Assembly (NCBI GenBank): GCA_021841795.1
Contig: JAKCDN010000044.1
Span: 1-12,143, forward strand
Direction: 5' to 3'
Length of the DNA stretch: 12,143 nucleotides
Source: Acidobacteriota bacterium
Lineage (GTDB): Bacteria; Acidobacteriota; Terriglobia; Terriglobales; Acidobacteriaceae
Notes under the pieces: generated by a model
The model's database searches: none
The model's input: only the letters and a program-made list of their open reading frames with translations
What the model was told of the DNA's origin: nothing
Shown: positions 6,274-12,143 of the stretch, piece after piece
How positions within the stretch are numbered: position 1 is the stretch's first letter
Layout: each line of letters opens with the position of its first letter
Translations under genes and position numbers: made by a program

Positions 6274-8538
6274 ATGGCAGTGAAGAAAAAGACAGAGCCG
6301 GCTGCGAAGCCGTCTAAAAGAGTTCCGTTAACAGCGAAGACCGAGGCCGTCACGAAAAAGGCGGATGCCGCCGGCAAAAAAACTGCGGCCAAAGCAGAAA
6401 AGCCGAAAGCGGCAAAAAAAGCGTCCGCGAAGAAGAGCGCAGCCACGGCCAGGAAAGCACCCGCCAAATCCAAGGTCACCTCCGCAAAAGGCCAGAGGAA
6501 ATCCGTCAAGCGAAAGCCGGACGCTGAGTACCATATCGGCGATCCCGTTCTCGATCCCATCGGTGACGAGACCGACGGTGAGGGCCGGACTTCTTTCCTC
6601 GAAATCGAGGAGATTTCATCGGCGGAGACGGATGCATACAGCGGCGGATCGGCTCTTTTCGAGGCCGAATCAGACGACGAAACCGTAGTCGAGGAAATGG
6701 CGGAGGACGACACCCGGCTATTGGACGATTTGCTGCCGCCGGAAGAAGACGAGGCCGAGACGGATAAGGAATCTCGCCCTGCGCCCAACCCCGAGCGGCT
6801 GCAGAAGATTTTGTCGCAGGCAGGTATCGCCAGCCGCCGTCACGCTGAGGAGCTCATCGTTGCGGGCCGCGTGATGGTCAACGGAAAGGTGGTCACCGCG
6901 CTGGGCTCAAAGGCCGATCTTGCCCACGACCATATCCGCGTTGACGGCAAGCTGCTGCACGGCGCCGAGCGGCATCGCTACTTTATGCTCAACAAGCCGC
7001 GCGGCTACGTCACCACCATGAGCGATCCTGAGGGCCGTCCCACGGTGATGGGGTTTTTCTCCGGCGCGCGCGAGCGGGTCTATCCCGTCGGGCGGCTCGA
7101 CTTTCAGAGCGAAGGCCTCCTGCTTTTGACCAATGACGGCGAGCTGGCAAATCTCCTGACCAAAGCAGGATCAGGCGTGGAAAAGACCTACCTCGTCAAA
7201 GTCGCGGGCCAGCCCTCCCCCGAACAGTTGGAGCGCCTCCGCGACGGCGTTGCCATTGAGAAGGGCGCGCCCGGGTCGGAACGGGTGCGTACGGCTCCAG
7301 CGCGTGTCCAGCAGGTGCGCGAGGGCGAGAATCCCTGGTTCGAAGTGGTGCTGATCGAGGGCCGCAATCGCGAGCTCAGAAAGATGTTTGCCGCCATTGG
7401 ACACTTTGCGGAGAAGATTCGCCGCGTGGGCTACGGACCGCTCATGCTCGACGTGGAGCCGGGCAAGATGCGTGAGCTGACGGTGGAGGAAGTAGGCGCT
7501 CTCAGGCTGACGGCCGAGGGCCGTATGAAGCCGCGCCGCATCCGGGCCACACAGATGCTGCCCAAGGATGCGGGCATTGCGGCCGAGCAGCGCGCGGACA
7601 AGCGCGGCGGACGGGGCGGCAGAGGTTTTGTGCGGCGTGGCGATACAGACCGGCTTCCTCAGGCGCGGAAGGAGTTTCGCGGCCAGCGCCCGTTCGGGCG
7701 CGGTGAGTCGAGCTTCGCCGGGCGAGAGCACGAGGGAGTTGAGCCGCGTGGCGAGCAGACTGAGTTGCGCGGCGGCCGGCAGCAGGGCTTCGGCGGTGGA
7801 TGGCGGCGCGAGAAAGACGAGAGATCGCTCAACGGCAACTCCCGCGCACCGTTCAGGTCAGGCCGTCAGCGGCCCGATGTGGACCGCGAGGCAACCTCGG
7901 CCCAGCGCGGCGAATTCAAACCCCGCGGCGAATTCAAGCCTCGCGGAGAGTTCAAACCCCGCGGAGAGTTCAAGCCTCGCGGTGAATTCAAACCCCGCGG
8001 CGAGTTCAAGCCTCGCGGCGAATTCAAGCCTCGCGGCGAGTTCAAGCCTCGCGGTGAATTTAAACCCCGCGGTGAATTTAAACCTCGTGGAGAATTCAAG
8101 CCCCGCGGAGAATTCAAACCCCGTGGAGAATTCAAGCCTCGTGGTGAATTTAAACCTCGTGGAGAGTTCAAGCCTCGCGGCGAATTCAAGCCCCGTGGAG
8201 AATTCAAACCCCGTGGAGAATTCAAGCCTCGTGGTGAATTTAAACCTCGTGGAGAGTTCAAGCCTCGCGGCGAATTCAAGCCCCGTGGAGAATTCAAGCC
8301 CCGTGGAGAATTCAAACCCCGCGGCGAGTTCAAGCCTCGCGGTGAGTTCAACCCCCGCGGCGAATCTAAGCCTCGTGGCGATTTCGGCGGCAAGCCGCCG
8401 CAATCCGGGAGTGGGGGCAAACGGAACTTCGGCGGCAAGCCGGGAGGTTTCGGAAGATCGCGTGGCGCGGGCGGAGGTGGAGCGAAGCGCGGTTTTTCGC
8501 GGCCCGACGCGCGGCGCAGTGGGCGGAAGCGCGATTGA
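6274..8538 (+). CDS. rluB: 23S rRNA pseudouridine synthase (RluB/RsuA family) with giant repeat tail
   Basis: The enzyme converts a uridine of rRNA to pseudouridine (U2605 of 23S rRNA in E. coli RluB). The core occupies about 173-412 of 754 residues. An S4 RNA-binding domain (174-235, RLQKILSQAGIASRRHAEELI) is followed by FMLNKPRGYVTT (237-248), the catalytic motif GRLDFQSEGLLLLTNDG with D276, KTYLVKV (304-310), and EGRNRELRKMF (362-372). RluB of E. coli has about 290 residues. The rest is low complexity: residues 1-82 are Lys/Ala-rich like a histone H1 tail, 97-168 are acidic, 440-545 are Arg/Gly-rich, 546-701 are hexapeptide repeats, and 702-754 are Gly/Arg/Lys-rich. These segments probably stay unfolded and may bind RNA, but that is inference. 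GGAGG (6262-6266), 7 bases before the ATG, fixes the start. It is co-transcribed with scpB by spacing. Exact rRNA target (RluB, RluE/F or RsuA type) rests on the scpB linkage. Confidence 0.9.
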   Translation: MAVKKKTEPAAKPSKRVPLTAKTEAVTKKADAAGKKTAAKAEKPKAAKKASAKKSAATARKAPAKSKVTSAKGQRKSVKRKPDAEYHIGDPVLDPIGDETDGEGRTSFLEIEEISSAETDAYSGGSALFEAESDDETVVEEMAEDDTRLLDDLLPPEEDEAETDKESRPAPNPERLQKILSQAGIASRRHAEELIVAGRVMVNGKVVTALGSKADLAHDHIRVDGKLLHGAERHRYFMLNKPRGYVTTMSDPEGRPTVMGFFSGARERVYPVGRLDFQSEGLLLLTNDGELANLLTKAGSGVEKTYLVKVAGQPSPEQLERLRDGVAIEKGAPGSERVRTAPARVQQVREGENPWFEVVLIEGRNRELRKMFAAIGHFAEKIRRVGYGPLMLDVEPGKMRELTVEEVGALRLTAEGRMKPRRIRATQMLPKDAGIAAEQRADKRGGRGGRGFVRRGDTDRLPQARKEFRGQRPFGRGESSFAGREHEGVEPRGEQTELRGGRQQGFGGGWRREKDERSLNGNSRAPFRSGRQRPDVDREATSAQRGEFKPRGEFKPRGEFKPRGEFKPRGEFKPRGEFKPRGEFKPRGEFKPRGEFKPRGEFKPRGEFKPRGEFKPRGEFKPRGEFKPRGEFKPRGEFKPRGEFKPRGEFKPRGEFKPRGEFKPRGEFKPRGEFKPRGEFKPRGEFKPRGEFNPRGESKPRGDFGGKPPQSGSGGKRNFGGKPGGFGRSRGAGGGGAKRGFSRPDARRSGRKRD
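7909..8376 (+). repeat. 18-bp tandem repeat, 26 units, encoding GEFKPR
   Basis: Twenty-four consecutive 18-bp units (7909-8340) each encode exactly GEFKPR. Two degenerate units follow, GEFNPR (8341-8358) and GESKPR (8359-8376), and then GDFGGK. Every difference among the 24 units is at a third codon position: Gly GGC/GGA/GGT, Glu GAA/GAG, Phe TTC/TTT, Lys AAA/AAG, Pro CCC/CCT, Arg CGC/CGT. No GGG, CCG or CCA codon is used. Each unit adds a net charge of +1. Units 1-6 alternate AAA-CCC and AAG-CCT, suggesting an older 36-bp dimer step. Because the unit length divides by three and lacks stops in several frames, long false frames cross this region on both strands. Confidence 0.98.
8107..8286 (+). 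repeat. Perfect 90-bp tandem duplication within the hexapeptide array
   Basis: Units 12-16 (8107-8196) are identical base for base to units 17-21 (8197-8286), including all synonymous positions. Identity continues 11 bases further (8197-8207 equals 8287-8297) and stops exactly at the left edge, where 8106 is C and 8196 is T. This points to a recent five-unit duplication by slippage or unequal recombination. Confidence 0.97.
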
Positions 8539-8600
8539 GCGCGCGGCGATCGCCGTTCTTGTCCCAGAAGCGAGGGGCGCGAAGATTGCAGCATTTCCTG

Positions 8601-8606
8601 GAGAGG
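8601..8606 (+). promoter_or_regulatory. Ribosome binding site that sets the cupin start
   Basis: GAGAGG lies 6 bases before the ATG at 8613. The open frame begins earlier (8535, overlapping the rluB stop), but that upstream start has no ribosome site and would place the signal peptide internally. The start at 8613 is therefore preferred. Confidence 0.7.
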
Positions 8607-8612
8607 TTGTCG

Positions 8613-9044
8613 ATGACCGTACGTTCTCTGAGCGTGTGCCTCCTGGCATGCGCAGTTCATCTACCCGCGCAATCTGCCCCCGCCAATCCGCTCGCGCATT
8701 CGCAGGTCTTTGCGTTGAACGCAATGCGCGCAACCACGGCCCCCAACGGCGTTGTGGGCCGCAAGGTCTTCTCTGGAACGCTCGCTACCGGCGAGGCCGT
8801 TGCCGTGCACGAGACCACGCAGCCTGCTGGAGCACCGCCCAGCCCCATGCATCGTATCGGGCACTCTGAGGTCATCGTGGTGGTGGAGGGTACGATCGAA
8901 TTCGACCACGACGAAAAAGCGGAGCGCGCCGGCCAGGGCAGCGTAGTGTATGTCGCCAGCGGAACCCTGCACTTCATCAGGAACGTCGGCAGCGGTCCGG
9001 CAACATATGTTGTGGTGCAAGTCGGCGGCGATACCAGGCAATAA
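8613..9044 (+). CDS. Small exported single-domain cupin protein
   Basis: This is a 143-residue protein with an export signal (MTVR, then a hydrophobic run to about residue 18, then Pro/Ala; likely cleavage near residues 21-25). LLAC at 10-13 could instead be a lipobox, but the hydrophobic run before it is short. One cupin beta-barrel fills the rest. Motif 1 is degenerate: H80 and H84 in MHRIGHSE, then E86 and G93, whereas the classic form is HxH-x(3,4)-E-x6-G. Motif 2 fits well: G109-x5-A-x-G117-x2-H120-x3-N124, with Ala in place of the usual Pro. H80 and/or H84, E86 and H120 could still bind a metal. Cupins range from dioxygenases to sugar-binding proteins, so no reaction can be named. It lies 74 bases after rluB on the same strand and may be read with it. 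It is convergent with the diguanylate cyclase gene. No clear terminator is seen in 9045-9169. Confidence 0.8.
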   Translation: MTVRSLSVCLLACAVHLPAQSAPANPLAHSQVFALNAMRATTAPNGVVGRKVFSGTLATGEAVAVHETTQPAGAPPSPMHRIGHSEVIVVVEGTIEFDHDEKAERAGQGSVVYVASGTLHFIRNVGSGPATYVVVQVGGDTRQ

Positions 9045-9169
9045 TCGAGCCGCAAGGCTTCGCCCGCGCATCGCGCCGTCAAGTCTCTCCATGGATGGGT
9101 TCGGTTGCTTCTGCGCCGGGGCGCTCGATCCGCCACGCCGGCCGCGGGCGATCGGCCTCTGCCATCGCG

Positions 9170-10192
9170 TCAGCCGCCCAGCACTCTTCCCCGGCCGCTG
9201 CTCTTCACTTTGTACATGCGCACATCGGCGGTGCCGATAATGGCGTGCATCTGCAGGCCGTCATCCGGCGCGGACGCCAGGCCAATGCTCGCGCTCACCC
9301 GCAGCTTGAGGCCGCTCTGCAGGCAGAAGCAGGTTTCCATCAGTGCCTCGTGTACGCCGCTTACCCGCTCCAGCGCGGAGGCGGCATCGGTCTCCGGCAT
9401 CAGAATCACGAATTCGTCGCCCCCATAGCGGAAGCAGAGATCCTTTTTGCGGCTCAGCTCTTGCAGTCTCTGTCCGGTGAGAGACAGCAGCTCGCTCCCC
9501 ACAAGGTGGCCGTGCTCGTCGTTCACCAGCTTGAACCGGTCCAGATCCAGGAAGGCCAGGCTCAGCGGCGTCTTGCCCTTGCGGCAGCGCCTCAGCTGGG
9601 ACTCGATCGCGTCGTACAGATGGCGCACGTTGTAGAGCCCGGTGGTATCGTCGGTGATCGTCAACTGCTGAATGCGGGTAACGTCATTCGCGTTCTCGAT
9701 GGCGATGGCGGCATGATCGGCCAGAATGTGCAGAAATGCGATGGTGTAGTCCGACATTTCGGCGCGAGGATTAAGAATCTCGATTACGCCCTGGATGCCC
9801 TTGCGTCCGCGCAGCGGCAGCGCAATCGCAGAGCGAAACGCGCGCAATCCTCCTGCGCCGGAGTGCTGCAGCCTTGCATCGGGCTCCGATGGCGGCACAA
9901 TTACGCTCTCGCCGTGCTCCAGCACCCACCCCGCCAGCCCTTCGCCCATCTTTACGCGCAGGCCCTTCAGTGCGTCCTGCGCGTCTCCTGCGGCAATGGC
10001 GTAATACAACTCATTGCGCGAGTCGTCCAGCATCAGCAGCGTCCACAACTCCGCCTCAACCATGCGCTCCATGTGTTCCAGAATGGTGCGCAGAATCATG
10101 TCAAGATCGAAGCTCGCTGTGAGCGACCGCGTCAGCTGATGGAAGACAAGCAGATCGGCGAGCGGTATGCGCCCTTCCGTCTTGTGTGACAT
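9170..10192 (-). CDS. GAF-GGDEF diguanylate cyclase
   Basis: This predicted cytoplasmic enzyme makes cyclic di-GMP from two GTP. It has 340 residues and no membrane segment. A GAF sensor domain (about 24-168) includes GEGLAGWVLEHGE (83-95) and ALPLRGRKGIQGVIEI (124-139). The GGDEF domain (about 176-338) starts with DDTTGLYNVRHL (181-192), has FLDLDRFKLVNDEHGH (214-229), the intact active-site motif GGDEF (257-261), ASIGLA (301-306) and a YKVKSSGRGRV end (327-337). RKKD (248-251), exactly five residues before GGDEF, matches the RxxD inhibitory site, so the enzyme is probably both active and feedback-inhibited. The ligand of the GAF domain is not evident. The ATG at 10190-10192 has a modest AGGG seven bases upstream. 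moaA lies 119 bases upstream on the same strand, so the two may share a transcript. Confidence 0.92.
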   Translation of the reverse strand: MSHKTEGRIPLADLLVFHQLTRSLTASFDLDMILRTILEHMERMVEAELWTLLMLDDSRNELYYAIAAGDAQDALKGLRVKMGEGLAGWVLEHGESVIVPPSEPDARLQHSGAGGLRAFRSAIALPLRGRKGIQGVIEILNPRAEMSDYTIAFLHILADHAAIAIENANDVTRIQQLTITDDTTGLYNVRHLYDAIESQLRRCRKGKTPLSLAFLDLDRFKLVNDEHGHLVGSELLSLTGQRLQELSRKKDLCFRYGGDEFVILMPETDAASALERVSGVHEALMETCFCLQSGLKLRVSASIGLASAPDDGLQMHAIIGTADVRMYKVKSSGRGRVLGG

Positions 10193-10311
10193 GCCTTAGC
10201 CCTGGGGGAAATTCTCTCTTTCATCCTGTCTTGCAGGCAAGAGCGCGCACCCGATGCTTTCGCGTTGTGCTGTTCTTTCCCGCCTGTTCATGTTTCTTGC
10301 TTTGTCCCTGC

Positions 10312-11349
10312 TCAGCCGCCTATGTGCACCATGGAGCGCGACGGCTTGAGAAACCCCGGTTCGCCGATGTGATGCCGGGCTTCCTTGCCATTCACGGTAC
10401 GCACGATGTAAGCAGAAAGTTCCGTGTCGTCGGCTCCGCCCCGCAGCCTTCCATACAGGTCGTGCTCCACCTGTGAAAACAGGCAGGTCCGGATTTTGCC
10501 GTCGGAGGTGAGCCGCACGCGGCTGCAGGCGCCGCAAAACGCCTGGCTTACCGGCGCAATGATGCCGATCTCGCCGGCTCCGTCCGTGAACGTATAGCGT
10601 CGCGCGGTCTCGCCGGCTTCGCGCGGCGCCAGATCGACCAGCGGCATCGTCCGCCCGATCCGCTCCACGATTTCCTTCAGGGGCACAACCATCCCCGGCG
10701 ACCACAGACGCTCTTCTTCAAGAGGCATGAACTCGATGAATCGGACCACTACATCCTCTTCGCGCGCAAAGCGCACAAAGCCCTCGATCTGATCGTCGTT
10801 AAAGCCGCGCAGGAGCACGCAGTTAACCTTCAGCGGCGTAAGCCCCTGGGCTCGGGCCGCGCGAATGCCCTTCAGCACCTCATCAAAGCTGCCTGGAACC
10901 CGCGTAATCCGCTCGAAGGTGGCTGCATCCACCGCGTCCATGCTGACCGTTACCCGGTTCAGCCCGGCGTCTTTCAGCGCCCCGGCAAGGGACTCCAGCA
11001 GATGGCCGTTCGTCGTCAGGGCCAGATCCAGCCGCTTGCCCGCCGGAGTCCGTAGCTGCGCAAGCTCCTGCAGCAGTTCCACCACTCCCCGGCGCAGAAG
11101 CGGCTCCCCGCCCGTCAGCCGCACTTTGCTGATTCCCAGTGCCACAAAAAGCCGGATCAGGTGCAGGTATTCCTCGTTCTCCAGCTCCGGATACTGCGCG
11201 CCCGCCTTGCCCGTCCGGCAATATATGCACTTGTAGTTGCATCGATCCGTGATCGAAACACGAAGATCGTGTATCGTGCGCCCGTGGCTGTCGGTAAGCT
11301 GCGGGGAATGCGAAAGTCCGGACGAAGCAGGAGTGGTGGCGGCAGACAT
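10312..11349 (-). CDS. moaA: GTP 3',8-cyclase MoaA (molybdenum cofactor synthesis)
   Basis: MoaA is a radical SAM enzyme that starts molybdenum cofactor synthesis by cyclising GTP; MoaC completes the step to cPMP. The 345-residue protein is the usual size. The radical SAM cluster ligands are C37, C41 and C44 in TDRCNYKCIYC, and TGGEP (79-83) is the SAM-contact motif. The C-terminal 4Fe-4S site has C272, C275 and C289 in FCGACSRVRLTSDGK...C. The protein ends in the conserved Gly-Gly, which is needed for activity in studied MoaA proteins. After the cluster the sequence is YCRTGK, where many homologues have YCMP. The start is firm: GGAGG (complement of 11356-11360) lies 6 bases before the ATG. 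The gene is divergent from ubiE across about 150 bases. No other moa or moe gene is visible here, and I do not recognise a Moco riboswitch in the leader. Confidence 0.95.
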   Translation of the reverse strand: MSAATTPASSGLSHSPQLTDSHGRTIHDLRVSITDRCNYKCIYCRTGKAGAQYPELENEEYLHLIRLFVALGISKVRLTGGEPLLRRGVVELLQELAQLRTPAGKRLDLALTTNGHLLESLAGALKDAGLNRVTVSMDAVDAATFERITRVPGSFDEVLKGIRAARAQGLTPLKVNCVLLRGFNDDQIEGFVRFAREEDVVVRFIEFMPLEEERLWSPGMVVPLKEIVERIGRTMPLVDLAPREAGETARRYTFTDGAGEIGIIAPVSQAFCGACSRVRLTSDGKIRTCLFSQVEHDLYGRLRGGADDTELSAYIVRTVNGKEARHHIGEPGFLKPSRSMVHIGG

Positions 11350-11450
11350 CGGCTTCCTCCAGCGTATACCTTTCCGGATGGGAGCAGAAAGGTCAATATT
11401 GCGGCACCGACCGGTCCGGCCCAGACGATAGCATTAAGAGAGCTTGGGCC

Positions 11451-11460
11451 CGGTGCACCG
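11451..11460. promoter_or_regulatory. 10-bp perfect palindrome between moaA and ubiE
   Basis: CGGTGCACCG is a perfect palindrome lying between the divergent moaA and ubiE genes, 41 bases before the chosen ubiE start. An 8-bp palindrome GACCGGTC (11409-11416) lies nearby. Either could be an operator, but in DNA this GC-rich short palindromes also arise by chance. No clear sigma70 promoter for either gene could be fixed. Confidence 0.2.
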
Positions 11461-11501
11461 CCCGCGGCCAGATTGCAATGCCAATGAGGGAACCAGGAAC
11501 G

Positions 11502-12143
11502 ATGCCGGCGACGGGAGCCAGACCCACAGGTACTGCGGATGAAGCAGGCGCGGCGCAGGCCGTGCGTCAGATGTTCAACTCCATCGCGCCCCGCTATGAC
11601 CTGCTCAATCATGTGCTCTCGGCCAACATCGACCGGCTGTGGTGGCGCAGGGCGGCGCGGCAGTTTCGCGATGTCCTGGCCCGGCCCGATGCCGGCATCC
11701 TCGACATCTGCTGCGGCACCGGCGACCTTACCATGGCCCTGCTCAAGCTCCGTCCCGCCGGCGCCCGTCCCGTCCTTGCCGCCGACTTTGCCCGCGCCAT
11801 GCTGCTGCGCGGAGCGCTCAAGTTCGGTCGCCAGGCGCGCCAGTCTCCGGCATCCGGCAACGATGCGCCCTACGCCATCCCCATCGAGGCCGATGCGCTG
11901 CATCTCCCCCTGCGCGATGCCTCGCTGGACCTGATCGTGAGCGCCTTCGGTTTCCGCAACCTGGCCAATTACCAGGCCGGCCTCGGCGAGTTCCATCGGG
12001 CGCTCAAACCCGGCGGGCAGCTTGGCATTTTGGAGTTTAGTGAGCCCGGCGGCCTTATCGGCAAGGCCTATGCGCTCTACTTCCGGCGCGTTCTGCCGGC
12101 CATCGGGCGGCTTATCTGCGGCAGTGCCGGACCCTACAGCTAT
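11502..12143 (+). CDS. ubiE: Demethylmenaquinone/ubiquinone C-methyltransferase UbiE/MenG (3' end outside window)
   Basis: This SAM-dependent methyltransferase adds the ring methyl group in the last steps of menaquinone or ubiquinone synthesis. The visible 214 residues contain the family signatures: FNSIAPRYDLLNHVLSANID (25-44) with RLWWRR, the SAM-binding loop LDICCGTGDLT (67-77), acidic AADF (93-96), EADALHLPL (129-137), AFGFRNLANY (148-157) and RALKPGGQLGILEFSEP (166-182). It ends in GPYSY, where the family normally continues for about 30 residues, so only the C-terminus is missing. Three in-frame ATGs exist (11478, 11484, 11502). I prefer 11502 because GAGGG (11486-11490) and AGGA (11495-11498) precede it and nothing precedes the others. 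If this is an acidobacterium, which typically uses menaquinone, the role would be MenG. Confidence 0.93.
   Translation, partial: MPATGARPTGTADEAGAAQAVRQMFNSIAPRYDLLNHVLSANIDRLWWRRAARQFRDVLARPDAGILDICCGTGDLTMALLKLRPAGARPVLAADFARAMLLRGALKFGRQARQSPASGNDAPYAIPIEADALHLPLRDASLDLIVSAFGFRNLANYQAGLGEFHRALKPGGQLGILEFSEPGGLIGKAYALYFRRVLPAIGRLICGSAGPYSY

Noticed and set aside
7909..8376. CRISPR array
   Set aside because: The repeats are contiguous with an 18-bp period, no spacers and a coding function; there are no cas genes nearby.
7858..8733. Long minus-strand frames with RGLNSP-type or LEFAARLE-type repeats
   Set aside because: The 18-bp unit lacks stops in these frames, so openness is automatic. 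They have no credible start and no recognisable content outside the array.
7568..8869. A 433-codon plus-strand frame full of Asn/Ser/Ala repeats across the rluB tail
   Set aside because: It is the shadow of the 18-bp array in another frame. It has no ribosome site, no family match and overlaps two well-supported genes. The third-position-only variation fits the rluB frame alone.
9045..9169. A bidirectional terminator between the cupin and GGDEF genes
   Set aside because: Only a 5-bp GC hairpin (GGCCG with CGGCC) was found, with no T-tract on either strand.
9095..10189. A 364-codon plus-strand frame opposite the GGDEF gene
   Set aside because: The minus frame has complete GAF and GGDEF motifs; the plus frame is its complement shadow.
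11366..11398. A moaA promoter made of TTGACC and TATACG on the minus strand
   Set aside because: The spacer is 22 bases, too long for sigma70, and the transcript would start inside the ribosome binding site.

Overview
The window looks like a piece of a high-GC chromosome from an Acidobacteriota bacterium (Terriglobia-like). This is an inference from protein style and gene content: a GH3-PA14 enzyme, a PitA-type transporter, an scpB-rluB pair with very long low-complexity extensions, and a small secreted cupin. It has not been checked by a search. The genes are mostly housekeeping or metabolic; I see no transposase, integrase, tRNA, rRNA or CRISPR array.

Layout: (1) Positions 1-122 hold the start of a minus-strand gene that leaves the window. 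Ahead of it is a good extracytoplasmic-function (ECF) sigma-type promoter. (2) 416-3079 (+) is a secreted family 3 glycoside hydrolase with an inserted PA14 domain, ending in a strong hairpin terminator. (3) 3080-3524 has no gene. It holds four 11-bp-phased heptamers resembling a Pho box, and two leader hairpins, in front of (4) a PitA-type inorganic phosphate transporter (3525-5141, +). (5) scpB (5261-6259, +) and rluB (6274-8538, +) form a tight pair encoding a chromosome-segregation subunit and a 23S rRNA pseudouridine synthase. Both proteins are much longer than their families because of charged, probably disordered segments. (6) A small exported cupin (8613-9044, +) follows. (7) On the minus strand lie a GAF-GGDEF diguanylate cyclase (9170-10192) and, upstream of it, moaA for molybdenum cofactor synthesis (10312-11349). 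(8) Divergent from moaA is the start of ubiE/menG for quinone methylation (11502 to the window end, +).

The most unusual element is the C-terminal tail of RluB. It has 24 consecutive identical hexapeptides, GEFKPR, encoded by 18-bp units that differ only at third codon positions, followed by two degenerate units. Inside the array is a perfect 90-bp (five-unit) tandem duplication. The peptide therefore appears to be selected while the DNA expands by recombination or slippage. The protein as a whole is lysine/alanine-rich, then acidic, then catalytic, then a basic repeat tail. Its operon partner ScpB carries an acidic insertion of about 90 residues inside its first winged-helix domain. I do not see a clearly new multi-gene system; the repeat tail and the putative Pho control of pit are the best leads.
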